Numbered from the stretch's first letter, positions 9,634-19,440 are shown. The stretch: 41,388 nt of DNA from Candidatus Blackburnbacteria bacterium RIFCSPHIGHO2_01_FULL_43_15b (GCA_001816385.1 MHBW01000003.1:12506-53893); one strand, 5' to 3'. The notes: generated from the letters alone by a model not told the origin. Made by a program: numbers and translations.

Positions 9634-10625
9634 GAATCCTTAACGGCTCCGACAAAAAAATTTTTAACGAGCTTGCTTGTCACCCTATCCAATCCTGGGA
9701 ATGGGGAGATTTTCGGCAAGAGATGGGCAACACAGTTGTCCGGATGGGAGTCTTTACAAGCAATAAACTGGGAGAGGGACACCAGCTGACAATTCATAAA
9801 ATCCCCAAGACTTCTTATAAACTTGCTATGCTCTTAAGAGGCCCTTTACCGTCAACCGAGGCTATTCAGTTTATTAAGGAATATGCACAAAAAGAAAGAA
9901 TTATTTTTATCCGCTTGGAGCCAAACGTCACGTTTAACCTGGAAGCTGCAAGAAAGTTTTTGCGCGTTTCAGGCGCGGTTCCCGGCAGACGCTTTTTTAC
10001 ACCTGAAACATTTGTACTTGATTTAACAATTCCTGAGGAAGAATTGTTAAAAAGTTTCCACCCCAAAACCCGCTACAACATTCGCCTGGCGCAAAAACAT
10101 GGCGTTACAGTAACCATAGAGAATTCCGAAAAAGCTTTTGAGGAGTATCTCCAACAAACAGAAGGTACTGCCAAAAGGCAGGGCTTTTTTGCGCACACCG
10201 CCCGGTACCACAAGCTTATGTGGAAACATCTGCACAACTTAGGCATTGCCCATCTTTTGCAGGCAAAATACCAGGGAGAAACACTCGTTTCCTGGGTTGT
10301 TTTTGTCTGGCATGACACACTCTACTATCCATATGGCGCATCAAGTTTAAATTACAAAAACGTGATGGCGCCAAATTTAATGATGTGGGAAGCCATAAAA
10401 TTTGGCAAAAGTCAAAAATTAAAATTATTTGACCTTTGGGGCAAAGAAGAGGGAAGGGGGTTTACCCGATTCAAAGAAGGCTACACCCCAAAAGTGGTAG
10501 AGTTTATAGGAACTTGGGATTTTATTGTAAGCCCTACGCTTTATAAAATTTACAGGGCGGCAGAGAACCTTCGTTGGAAATTTTTAAAAATGCCTCTGCC
10601 TTTGCCTAAACCATCATTTAGATGA
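9618..10625 (+). CDS. FemAB family peptidoglycan bridge aminoacyltransferase-like protein
   Basis: GNAT-like FemX features: SFHPKTRYNIRLAQKHGVTV...GTAKRQGFFAHTARYHKLMWKHL...LFDLWGKEEGRGFTRFKEGYTPKVVEFIGTWD. Confidence 0.85.
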   Translation: MDKTVRILNGSDKKIFNELACHPIQSWEWGDFRQEMGNTVVRMGVFTSNKLGEGHQLTIHKIPKTSYKLAMLLRGPLPSTEAIQFIKEYAQKERIIFIRLEPNVTFNLEAARKFLRVSGAVPGRRFFTPETFVLDLTIPEEELLKSFHPKTRYNIRLAQKHGVTVTIENSEKAFEEYLQQTEGTAKRQGFFAHTARYHKLMWKHLHNLGIAHLLQAKYQGETLVSWVVFVWHDTLYYPYGASSLNYKNVMAPNLMMWEAIKFGKSQKLKLFDLWGKEEGRGFTRFKEGYTPKVVEFIGTWDFIVSPTLYKIYRAAENLRWKFLKMPLPLPKPSFR

Positions 10626-11464
10626 CCACAGATCTTCGGCAAACTCCACAGTACGCCCGCTATATGGAAACTTTGGGATGGCAAACTGCTAAAGTAAACG
10701 GCGACTATTTATATTTCCGAAAACTGCCTCTGATCGGAAATGTCGGTAAACTCCAGCGGCCACAAAAATTGCCAACTGCAGAACAGTTAAGAGCTTTGCA
10801 AAAAAGACATCATCTATCAGTACTTTATTTAGAGCCCACTCGTCACCCATCACCTATCACCCACCACCTGACTCGCGCCAAATCCGCCTTTCTGCCTTCC
10901 AAAACAATTTATATCGATTTGGCAATATCCGAAGAAACTTTGTTGAAAGAAATGAAGCCAAAAACTCGGTACAACATCGGGCTTGCCGCGCGGCGTGGCG
11001 TGATAATTAAAAACTCCACCCTAATTAACGAGTTCGCCAATCTCTGGCAATCTTCTGCGCGCAAGCGCGGTATGTGGCTTCCTCAAAAGAAAGAAATAAA
11101 AGCCTTGTGGAGCGCCTATGGTGATAAAGCACACTTACTGCTGGCACACTCTGCAGAAAAACCCATTGCAGGTGTTTTGTTAGTGGAGTCACCAGAGATT
11201 ATGTATTACATGTACGCCGGCTCAACAAGTGAAGGGAAAAAACTATTTGCTCCCACTCTTCTTGCTTGGGAAGCGATGAGGTTGGCAAAAGAAAAGGGTA
11301 AAAAGTTTTTTGATTTTGAAGGGATCTATGCCCCGCGCTACAAATCCACAAAAACCTGGAAGGGTTTTACAAAATTTAAAGAAGGTTTTGGAGGAAAGGT
11401 TGTCGAGTACCCGCCAACGCTAGTTTATTATTCAAACCCGCTTTTAAAATTACTTAATATCTAG
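10622..11464 (+). CDS. FemAB family protein (second tandem copy)
   Basis: EMKPKTRYNIGLAARRGV...SARKRGMWLPQKKEIKALW...FFDFEGIYAPRYKSTKTWKGFTKFKEGFGGKVVEYPPTLVYY; overlaps previous gene by 4 nt. Confidence 0.85.
   Translation: MTTDLRQTPQYARYMETLGWQTAKVNGDYLYFRKLPLIGNVGKLQRPQKLPTAEQLRALQKRHHLSVLYLEPTRHPSPITHHLTRAKSAFLPSKTIYIDLAISEETLLKEMKPKTRYNIGLAARRGVIIKNSTLINEFANLWQSSARKRGMWLPQKKEIKALWSAYGDKAHLLLAHSAEKPIAGVLLVESPEIMYYMYAGSTSEGKKLFAPTLLAWEAMRLAKEKGKKFFDFEGIYAPRYKSTKTWKGFTKFKEGFGGKVVEYPPTLVYYSNPLLKLLNI
10839..10873 (+). repeat. Tandem heptamer array (5 units of CYCATCA type) inside FemAB CDS
   Basis: CTCGTCA CCCATCA CCTATCA CCCACCA CCTGACT. Confidence 0.8.
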
Positions 11465-11474
11465 AGAGGAAAGA

Positions 11475-11597
11475 TCAAACCCAGGAATAGCCGTGGGCCA
11501 GACTAAACTGCGCGTATTCCTTATGGCTCTGTTCCAAGTCGACTAGACGCTGCAACTCTCGTACGAGTTTCGTAAGTTCTGGTGAAATTACTTCCAT
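11475..11597 (-). CDS. Candidate 40-aa small protein (not in ORF track)
   Basis: ATG at 11597: MEVISPELTKLVRELQRLVDLEQSHKEYAQFSLAHGYSWV*; amphipathic-helix composition, same strand as the downstream-reading helicase operon. Confidence 0.4.
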   Translation of the reverse strand: MEVISPELTKLVRELQRLVDLEQSHKEYAQFSLAHGYSWV

Positions 11598-11734
11598 GTC
11601 ATTCCCACGAAAGCGGGAATCTATAGCCGTACTTGCTTCTTAAAACGAAGTGAATACACCAAAATAATTATTTGTGTAGATTCCGTATCAAGCTCGCCTC
11701 GTCTTTGACTTGTCGAAGCGGGTCCGGAATGACA
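11597..11734. repeat. REP/MITE-like inverted-repeat element
   Basis: TGTCATTCC (11597-11605) ... GGAATGACA (11726-11734) perfect terminal inverted repeat; internal hairpin CCC-ACGAAAGC-GGG. Confidence 0.6.
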
Positions 11735-14623
11735 TCACGCTGCCTTACAGAAAAGTTTAAACTCACATTCTTTGCACCAAAAGTTGCCCGAGCAGGAAAA
11801 GTCAGAGGTTTCTATCTCCTGTTTGGCTTTTGAAATCTCCTGTTTGGCTTGTTCTAATTGTTTTTTAGTGCGCGTTGTGGAAACTTTTATGGCTTTATTA
11901 AAAAAGTATAAAGACAAAACTATTTTGTCAGTATCAACTGTAAACACAGGATCTCTAACTTCGACAGCAGCCAAAGCATAAAAAGAAAGCTGCAAATCTT
12001 TTTCCAGATCACGTTTTGTGGGAGGGCCTTTGGTTTCTATGTCTGTAGTTTTGTAGTCAATAATCTCTATCCCCCCGTCTAAAGTTTTATCAATACGGTC
12101 AATTTTGCCGCCTAGTTTTAAACCCGGCCCAATCGGAAAGATAAATGGTTTTTCCAAATCCACAGGGAGACTTTTGGGGTTGTGCAAATCCGTTTTTAAA
12201 TATTCAACTAAATATTCTTTTCCCTGCTCTTTGGTTTTTTGCTCGTGGGATTTACTTAAATATCCCGCGCGGATCCAATCTCTTTCGTAAATTTCCAGAA
12301 TTTCTTTTTCTCCCAAGGGATTGCCGATTTTGCCCAGCTCGTGGAAATCTTTCATGGTGTTATGAAGTGAGATGCCAAAACTTTGCGCAGGACTTGTTGG
12401 CGTAGGAATCCGCAAAATATATTTCATTTTGTAGTGAAGCGGGCAAAAGCGGAAACAGTCAATTTGCGAATAGGATAGATATGTAATTGGGGGGATGGTT
12501 GTGGGTTGTGGGCTGCGAGACTGGGGTAGGGGTAAATACTCTAAAATAGAGAGTTGCTCACCTTTAGTTGCAGCTGTGGACAATACTTCTTCTCCCAATG
12601 CTTCCGGAACAAAAAGCGATATCTTTTTCTCTCTCCTTCCTTCGCCGTAATAATCCGCAGCTGTAAAATACAATCTGTCTTTTGCCCGCGTTGCCGCAAC
12701 ATAGGCCAATCTTCTTTCTTCCTGGAGATGATAATTCCCTTCCGGCAATACTTCTTTTATTAACTGCTCAGGAATAGGTATTTGTTCCCTTCTTTCTCTT
12801 GTCGGAAAACGGGCATCCACCATATTCACAACAAAAACAACCGGAAACTCTAGACCTTTTGAGGCGTGAATAGTTAAAATATTTACCGCGTTTTCGGAAT
12901 CCCAATCCATGTCAGACGCCAAGGGCGATTCTCCTAAGTCCAGAGACAGCTCAATCCAGTCAACTACGGCAAAAACTGAAGCCTCCTCATGTTCCCCTTC
13001 GTAAGACTTTAGCTTGTCAAAAAATCGCGCGACATTTTGCGCTCTCTTTTCGTCGGTAGGATTTTTGGGGTTAACTATATGTTCCAACAGCCCCGAATCC
13101 TGAAAAAAGCTATACAAAATTTGTCCGGCCGTTTTTTTAGGCATTAACTGCATATGTTTATGGATCATTTCAACCAAACTCTTAATCTTTTCGCGTGTTC
13201 CCGAGTTAATAGAAATGTCATCTACTTTTTCGGCAGCTTCAAAAAGGCTTAAGTTGTTTTTTCTGGAGTAGTTAATAAGTGAGGCAACGTCACGCATGGA
13301 AAAGCCCAAGTGCTCCATGGTCAAAACTTTATAAAATGCCGCCGAGTCTTCAAAGTTCGTCAAAATTTTTAAATAACAAAATATTTCTTTTATCTCATCC
13401 TGGCGGAATAACTGTCCTGGACCTAAAAACTGGTAGGGGATACCGGCGCGGGCGAGCGCTCTGGCAAAAGGTTCGGCATGATTATTTGCCCGTACCAAAA
13501 TCGCAAAATCAGAATATTTTCTTTTTTCCTCTTGGCACAAATAGCTAATTTTTTTGGCCACCATCTCCGCTTCATTTTCAACTCTGTCTGCATGGATAAA
13601 TTCAGGGACAATGTGGTTTTTGCGGCGAGTAGTTTGAAGATTTTTGGTTACCCCAAGCTTTGCTTCCAGTGTGTCAGGGTTATTAAACTGAATTAATTTA
13701 TACGCAGAGTCTAAGATGCTTTGTGTCGAACGATAATTTTCGGTCAAAACCACCTGTTTGGCATTTTTATAATCGTCGATAAAATGAAGAATATTTGAAA
13801 TTGCGGCTCCCCTAAATTTATAGACGCTTTGTGAATCGTCTCCCACAACTGTCAGGTTTGCATCTATCTCTGGAGGTGCTAAAAGTTTTATCAACTCATA
13901 TTGGGCGATGTTGGTGTCCTGAAACTCATCAACAAGAATATATTTAAATGCTTTCTTGTATGTGTCCAAAACATTGGGTCTCTCTCTAAAAAGTTTTAAC
14001 GTATTGCAAATAAGATCTGAAAAGTCTGCCAATCCCTCTCTGTTTTTTAGTTCTTCGTACTTTGCATAAGCCTTCGCCAGCTCTGTCCACTTGTTTGCCT
14101 CACCGCTTTCCGCGCTATTTTGAGCCCATCGGATATAGTCCGAAGGCGAAATGTCCTCATCCTGTAAACGCGAGAAGTGCTGAAATATTCCTGATAAAAA
14201 CTTGGTAGGGTTGCCTAAAGGTAGAAAATACGAAAGGCCAAAATCGAAAATGTGCTTTTTCAAAAAAGCGACTGCCTCCGCCTCTGTCATTACCCGATAA
14301 CGCGGGTCAAGACCAATTTGCATCCCATCATTTTTTAAAATTCGGTCACCAAAAGAATGGAAGGTGGAAATCCACATTTGCGCATACCCATAGGGCATTG
14401 CCACATCAACTCTTTCCTGCATTTCATGCGCCGCTTTTTCTGTAAATGTCAAAGCCAAAATTTCTGACGGGAGAACGCCTTGATTTAAGATAAGGTGTTT
14501 TATTCTCTCCGTAACTACCGTGGTCTTACCGGTTCCGGCTCCAGCAATAATTAATAATGGCCCCTGACCCCACAAAACTGCTTCTTCCTGGGCACTGTTA
14601 AGAGAGATTGCTTTGTTGCTCAT
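11735..14623 (-). CDS. UvrD/RecB-like SF1 helicase fused to C-terminal PD-(D/E)XK nuclease with Cys cluster
   Basis: LNSAQEEAVLWGQGPLLIIAGAGTGKTTVVTERI; ILVDEFQDTNIAQYELIKLL; VVGDDSQSVYKFRGA; C-term YLSYSQIDCFRFCPLHYKMKYIL...GKIDRIDKTLDGGIEIIDYKT...CSGNFWCKECEFKLFC. Start taken at internal ATG 14623. Confidence 0.9.
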   Translation of the reverse strand: MSNKAISLNSAQEEAVLWGQGPLLIIAGAGTGKTTVVTERIKHLILNQGVLPSEILALTFTEKAAHEMQERVDVAMPYGYAQMWISTFHSFGDRILKNDGMQIGLDPRYRVMTEAEAVAFLKKHIFDFGLSYFLPLGNPTKFLSGIFQHFSRLQDEDISPSDYIRWAQNSAESGEANKWTELAKAYAKYEELKNREGLADFSDLICNTLKLFRERPNVLDTYKKAFKYILVDEFQDTNIAQYELIKLLAPPEIDANLTVVGDDSQSVYKFRGAAISNILHFIDDYKNAKQVVLTENYRSTQSILDSAYKLIQFNNPDTLEAKLGVTKNLQTTRRKNHIVPEFIHADRVENEAEMVAKKISYLCQEEKRKYSDFAILVRANNHAEPFARALARAGIPYQFLGPGQLFRQDEIKEIFCYLKILTNFEDSAAFYKVLTMEHLGFSMRDVASLINYSRKNNLSLFEAAEKVDDISINSGTREKIKSLVEMIHKHMQLMPKKTAGQILYSFFQDSGLLEHIVNPKNPTDEKRAQNVARFFDKLKSYEGEHEEASVFAVVDWIELSLDLGESPLASDMDWDSENAVNILTIHASKGLEFPVVFVVNMVDARFPTRERREQIPIPEQLIKEVLPEGNYHLQEERRLAYVAATRAKDRLYFTAADYYGEGRREKKISLFVPEALGEEVLSTAATKGEQLSILEYLPLPQSRSPQPTTIPPITYLSYSQIDCFRFCPLHYKMKYILRIPTPTSPAQSFGISLHNTMKDFHELGKIGNPLGEKEILEIYERDWIRAGYLSKSHEQKTKEQGKEYLVEYLKTDLHNPKSLPVDLEKPFIFPIGPGLKLGGKIDRIDKTLDGGIEIIDYKTTDIETKGPPTKRDLEKDLQLSFYALAAVEVRDPVFTVDTDKIVLSLYFFNKAIKVSTTRTKKQLEQAKQEISKAKQEIETSDFSCSGNFWCKECEFKLFCKAA

Positions 14624-15638
14624 GGTGTGTAATGGCAGGAATTGTGACTTCTTCTCCCTGCTCAACTTGCGCCACTGTTTCTTTGCCCAAACTTTGGGTG
14701 GATGTTATCTTTTGCCCCAGTTGAGTAAATCCTGACGTAAGATTACTCATCGCGTTATACGCATTCGTCACATGGCGACCCAAAACTGATATAACACTTT
14801 CGACTTTTTCGTAATCTTTTTGAATCGCTCGAATGGAAGAAAGCACCTGCCTGGCTTGTTGCTCAATTCTTTTGCCTTCAAAGCTGACCAAAATAATTCG
14901 AAGGTGTGCATACATTGTAGTTGGAGAAACCGGGTAAACTCTCTGCGTCCGGGCATAATCCATTACTTCAGGCAAATTTACAATTTCGTAATAAACACTT
15001 TCGGAAGGGATATACATAATGGCAAAATCAACTGTTCCTTCCTCCGGCAAAATATATTTTTTAGATATAGCGTCAATATGGCGCTTAACATCCCGTCCGA
15101 ATTCACGCCTGGCTCTCTCCCGATCTTCTTCTTTTTCCTCTTTAACCATGCGGGTAAAGTTTTCCATTGGGAACTTGGAGTCTATAGGTAGAATCCCGGC
15201 ATCAGTTTTTAAAGCAGCGTCAACTTTCTCACCCGATTTAAATTGGTGTTGAAAAAAGATCGCACTTTTAGGAAAAACCTGGGATAAAAGGTCCTGCAAT
15301 ATCTCCTCACCTAAATTACCTCTGAGTTTGGGGCTTTTTAAATAGTCTTGAAGATCGCGCATTGAACGGGAAACTTCTGAAAATTGTCCTGCTTCTTTTT
15401 GCAAATCCCCAATAACTTTGGCTGCCCTATCCAAACGCTCGTTAATGTCGCGGGTGTTTTGCGAAAGCGTATCGGTTATGTTTTTACTGTTTCGGGAGAG
15501 GGCTTCCTGGTTGCTTTTGAGCCATTCAATAAGGGTATGATCCGAAGAATTCTTGCTTAGTCTTCTGTTTATAATCCAGATGATCCCGCAAAACCCGGCA
15601 CCAATAAGTAGTAGTGTGAGGACAAATTCCTGGGGCAT
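14598..15638 (-). CDS. rmuC: RmuC family DNA recombination protein
   Basis: N-terminal TM then coiled coil; KLRGNLGEEILQDLLSQVF...DAALKTDAGILPIDSKFPMENF...RHIDAISKKYILPEEGTVDFAIMYIPSESVYYEI. Confidence 0.85.
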   Translation of the reverse strand: MPQEFVLTLLLIGAGFCGIIWIINRRLSKNSSDHTLIEWLKSNQEALSRNSKNITDTLSQNTRDINERLDRAAKVIGDLQKEAGQFSEVSRSMRDLQDYLKSPKLRGNLGEEILQDLLSQVFPKSAIFFQHQFKSGEKVDAALKTDAGILPIDSKFPMENFTRMVKEEKEEDRERARREFGRDVKRHIDAISKKYILPEEGTVDFAIMYIPSESVYYEIVNLPEVMDYARTQRVYPVSPTTMYAHLRIILVSFEGKRIEQQARQVLSSIRAIQKDYEKVESVISVLGRHVTNAYNAMSNLTSGFTQLGQKITSTQSLGKETVAQVEQGEEVTIPAITHHEQQSNLS

Positions 15639-15710
15639 GTGAGCTAGATTCAAACACAGCATAAAATAAAAAGCAAGGGTTTGGTCAAAAATAAGTTGTA
15701 CAATTTGTAT

Positions 15711-16046
15711 ATGGAGAAAAAAGCCCAGGAGAGAATTAGAAGGAATCGTAACTTTTTACCCGCGCTAATTTTAGGCTTAATTTTTTTATCTCTTTGGCTT
15801 TTAATGTTCTTTTTCGTTCTGCCGGAGGGTCTTTTTTTGATTCTTGTGTTTTTGATTTTGCTTTTTTTCTGGCTATTTTTTATTTCGTCACTTCTTTTGG
15901 GCAATACCAGGCTGGGTTTGTTTTTAGGCACAGGCGTGTTGATATTTTTAGGAATCAGCTACTACGGTGCCGGAACGTGGCTTAACTTTTTGCTAATTGC
16001 AGGGATATTAATTGCCCTGGAATACACCATTGCCACAAGAAGTTAG
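15711..16046 (+). CDS. Small membrane protein, unknown function
   Basis: Strongly hydrophobic helices after a basic N-terminus; TACAAT box 6 nt before ATG. Confidence 0.5.
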   Translation: MEKKAQERIRRNRNFLPALILGLIFLSLWLLMFFFVLPEGLFLILVFLILLFFWLFFISSLLLGNTRLGLFLGTGVLIFLGISYYGAGTWLNFLLIAGILIALEYTIATRS

Positions 16047-16092
16047 CTTGTGTTACACTGCCATTAATTAAACAGCCTGCTCAAAATAATAT

Positions 16093-16446
16093 ATGCGGTT
16101 GTCTAAGGGAAAAGTTAATCCTCATTTAAAAAAAGAGCTTTACCAAGCGCTTCATCAAACTTTGGCTGATTTAAAAAACCCGCAGGATATTAAAGATTTT
16201 TTAGAAGCATTTTTGTCAGAAGCCGAACACGAGACACTCACCAAAAGAGTCGCCGTTGCTTATTGGCTGGACAAAGGAAGAAGCTATGTCAACATATGTG
16301 ACAATTTAAAAGTTTCTTCAGCAACCATTGCCGTCGTACAGGACGCTTGCACTAAACATAAAGGGGTTAAACTTGCACTAAACCACATCAAAGCGGAAGA
16401 ATGGGCCAATGTCTGGGCTGAGAAAATCAAAAAATTCGTCCGCTAA
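16093..16446 (+). CDS. TrpR/YerC-YecD family HTH protein
   Basis: DFLEAFLSEAEHETLTKRVAVAYWLDKGRSYVNICDNLKVSSATIAVVQDACT, typical of the YerC/YecD TrpR-like family. Confidence 0.8.
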   Translation: MRLSKGKVNPHLKKELYQALHQTLADLKNPQDIKDFLEAFLSEAEHETLTKRVAVAYWLDKGRSYVNICDNLKVSSATIAVVQDACTKHKGVKLALNHIKAEEWANVWAEKIKKFVR

Positions 16447-16472
16447 CCTCAATTCAAGTATAATGTACTCAC

Positions 16473-17876
16473 ATGGCTAAATATTGTGTAACCACGCCAA
16501 TTTATTACGTTAATGACGTTCCGCACATCGGGCATGCTTATACCACCGTTGCAGCCGATGTCTTGGCTCGCTTTTGGCGCAAAAATCTAGGCGAAGAAAA
16601 TGTCTTTTTTTTAACAGGAACGGACGAGCATGGAGCAAAGGTTGCCCAAGCTGCACAGAATGCCAAGCTTACTCCTAAAGAATTTGCCGATAAAGTTGCT
16701 CCGGAGTTTGAAAAAGTCTGGCAGGAGCTGAGGATTTCCTACAACCACTTTTTTAGAACCACAGACCCACGGCACGAAAAAATCGTCCAGCAAATTTTGC
16801 AAAAGTTATTTGAAGATGGGCATGTCTATGAAGGAGTTTATGAAGGTCTTTATTGCGAGGGCTGCGAAAGATTTTACACAGAAGAAGAGTTGGTAGACGG
16901 AAAATGCCCGCTTCACCCCAACAGAGAACCACAATATCAAAAAGAAAAAAACTATTTCTTCAAGCTTTCTTCATTTAAAGAGGAGTTGGTGCGCATTTTT
17001 GAAACGGGAGAAGTAAAAATCCTTCCTGAAAGTCGCAAAAATGAAGTTTTAGGGAAATTAGCCGGAGAATTAAAAGATGTATCTCTCTCCCGAGAAAGTG
17101 TTTCCTGGGGAATACCTATTCCCTGGGACTCTTCGCAGACTTGCTATGTTTGGTTTGAAGCTTTGTTAAATTACTACACGGCAACTCAATTTTTGGAGAA
17201 TAAAGAAAAATTTTGGCCTGCTGATGTTCACTTAATGGCCAAAGATATTTTGTGGTTTCATACAGTAATCTGGGTTGCTCTTTTGAAGGCGGCTGGCCTG
17301 CCCTTACCTAAAATAGTTTTCGCCCACGGCTTCTTTACTGTAAATGGCCAGAAAATGTCCAAATCTTTAGGTAACGTGATTGCCCCCAAAGAGCTGGTCG
17401 AAAAATTTGGTTCGGATGCCACCCGTTATCTTTTGCTGGGAGAGTTTCCTTTCGGACAAGATGGAGATTTTTCTCTTGAGAAGTTAACTGTAAAATACAA
17501 TGCCGATTTAGCCAATGGGTTTGGCAACTTAGTCTCCAGGGTCGCCAAACTTTGCGAAAATGAAAGATTGGAGGTAGAGGAATACAAAGGCGACTTTGAC
17601 TCAAGATTTGAAAAGCTTTTTAGCGAGTTTAATTTTACAGAAATACTTGCCTTAACTGCCGAAAAAGTGACAGAAGCCAACAGGGAAGTAAACGAGAAGA
17701 AGCCCTGGGAGCTGGAAAAAGGAGAAAAGGTCAAAGTCTTAAAAAGTCTTGCCCAAAAAATTCAACACATTGCGTTCAATCTCTCGCCATTCTTGCCTAC
17801 GGTTTCTGAAAAAGTGCTACAGCAATTTAGCGGTGAAATAAAAGTAGACAAACCTCTTTTCCCAAGAATTAAGTGA
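16473..17876 (+). CDS. metG: Methionyl-tRNA synthetase
   Basis: TTPIYYVNDVPHIGHAYTTVAADVLARFWR; GTDEHGAKV; CEGCERFYTEEEL; KMSKSLGNV. Confidence 0.95.
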   Translation: MAKYCVTTPIYYVNDVPHIGHAYTTVAADVLARFWRKNLGEENVFFLTGTDEHGAKVAQAAQNAKLTPKEFADKVAPEFEKVWQELRISYNHFFRTTDPRHEKIVQQILQKLFEDGHVYEGVYEGLYCEGCERFYTEEELVDGKCPLHPNREPQYQKEKNYFFKLSSFKEELVRIFETGEVKILPESRKNEVLGKLAGELKDVSLSRESVSWGIPIPWDSSQTCYVWFEALLNYYTATQFLENKEKFWPADVHLMAKDILWFHTVIWVALLKAAGLPLPKIVFAHGFFTVNGQKMSKSLGNVIAPKELVEKFGSDATRYLLLGEFPFGQDGDFSLEKLTVKYNADLANGFGNLVSRVAKLCENERLEVEEYKGDFDSRFEKLFSEFNFTEILALTAEKVTEANREVNEKKPWELEKGEKVKVLKSLAQKIQHIAFNLSPFLPTVSEKVLQQFSGEIKVDKPLFPRIK

Positions 17877-17942
17877 ACAGATCGTCAACGGCGCGAGCGC
17901 GAAAACTCCAGTAATGCTACAATATGTCCTAGCCTCGGAAAA

Positions 17943-19436
17943 ATGTTTAAGGATTTCGTTATCAAGCACAGAAAAGGCTTTCATCGAGCTCTGGAGATTT
18001 TGCCCGGCTTTGTTTCCTGGAACCTGATTCTTTTTCCATATTGGGGGATTTTGGTTGCACCTCTGGCCGTTGCCTATTTTGTCTTGCTTTTTGACATTTA
18101 CTGGTTTTTCCAGGGTTTAACCGTAGCCGTAACTTCAAGCATTTCTCACCTTCGAATCGAAGCCTCAAAGCGCTTTGACTGGAAAGAGGAGATAAAAAGC
18201 CTGCCGGACTGGCAACAAGTCCAACACATAGTCGTTATTCCAACATATAAAGAACCCTTGCACATTTTGGAGCGCACGTTTGGCTCTTTGGCTCACCAAG
18301 ATCTTCCTTTAAAACAAATGCATGTAGTTTTAGCCATGGAAGCCAAAGAAGACGAAGTACAAAGATCTCGCAAAGTGAAAGCCCTCAAGACAAAGTTCAG
18401 CAAAAAATTTGGCACCTTTTTGGTAACAGTTCACAAATTAGTTCCTGGGGAAGTTGTAGGCAAAGCGGCCAACGAAAGATATGCAACTCTTGTCGCCAAA
18501 AAAGAAATAATCCAAAAAAAGAAGCTGGATGAGCGTTATGTAACCGTTACCTCCTGCGACGCCGACCATTATTTTCACCCCAAGCATTTTGCTTGTTTAA
18601 CTTACAAATTTTTAGATGATCCTGAACGCTATTACAAATTCTGGCAGCCTGCCGTTATGTTTTATCAAAATATCTGGAAACTGCCCGCCCCAACGCGCGT
18701 GGTTAACTCCCTCTCTTCTATTTGGAACCTCTCTCAACTTCCCCGAAAAGACAGACTGGTTAACGCTCAAAATTACTCTTTGTCGTTTAAACTTTTAGAC
18801 CAAGTCGGCTATTGGGACGCTGATGTCATTCCTGAGGATTACCACATCTTTTTTAAAACTTTTTACAAAACAGGCGGAAGAGCCGAGGTTGAAGCAATTT
18901 ATTTGCCGCTCTTTGCTGATGCGCCCGAATCGGACAGTTGGTGGGGGACAATTAAAAACCAATACTTCCAATACCAGCGCTGGGCATGGGGAGTGTCCGA
19001 TGACCCCTATGTTATTCAGAACTTTTTTCTCACCCCAGGAGTTCCCTTTACCACCAAAGCCTTTCGTTTAATTTCTTTGATAAGGGAACATTTTCTCTGG
19101 CCTGTTAATTGGTTTATTATCACCCTTGGAATTTCTATTCCTGTATTCTTAAACCCTTCTTTTGCCCGAACTGTCATTGGCTATACACTCCCAGGCTTAT
19201 CTTCCGGAATTTTGACCCTTTCGTTATCCTTTTTAGCAGTCATGCTTTTTATAGAGTCAAAACACAAACCACCCCGACCTCACTATGTTCCAGCCTGGCG
19301 AGCGGCCATGGTTCCTTTTGAATATTTATTAATGCCTATTGTAGGATTATTTTTAGGGGCTCTTCCAGGAATTGATGCTCACACACGATTAATGTTGGGC
19401 AAATATATGGAATACCGAGTTACCGAAAAAGTCTGA
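17943..19436 (+). CDS. Membrane glycosyltransferase family 2-like
   Basis: VVIPTYKEPLHILERTFGSLAHQDLPLKQMHVVLAMEAKE...TSCDADHYFHPKHFACL...QYQRWAWG; TM helices on both sides. Confidence 0.8.
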   Translation: MFKDFVIKHRKGFHRALEILPGFVSWNLILFPYWGILVAPLAVAYFVLLFDIYWFFQGLTVAVTSSISHLRIEASKRFDWKEEIKSLPDWQQVQHIVVIPTYKEPLHILERTFGSLAHQDLPLKQMHVVLAMEAKEDEVQRSRKVKALKTKFSKKFGTFLVTVHKLVPGEVVGKAANERYATLVAKKEIIQKKKLDERYVTVTSCDADHYFHPKHFACLTYKFLDDPERYYKFWQPAVMFYQNIWKLPAPTRVVNSLSSIWNLSQLPRKDRLVNAQNYSLSFKLLDQVGYWDADVIPEDYHIFFKTFYKTGGRAEVEAIYLPLFADAPESDSWWGTIKNQYFQYQRWAWGVSDDPYVIQNFFLTPGVPFTTKAFRLISLIREHFLWPVNWFIITLGISIPVFLNPSFARTVIGYTLPGLSSGILTLSLSFLAVMLFIESKHKPPRPHYVPAWRAAMVPFEYLLMPIVGLFLGALPGIDAHTRLMLGKYMEYRVTEKV

Positions 19437-19440
19437 CAAA

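Noticed and set aside
15650-15931. 93-aa Lys-rich minus ORF opposite the small membrane protein
   Set aside because: Antisense of a hydrophobic plus-strand ORF that has a well-placed -10 box; Lys/Arg richness is the mirror of Phe/Leu codons.
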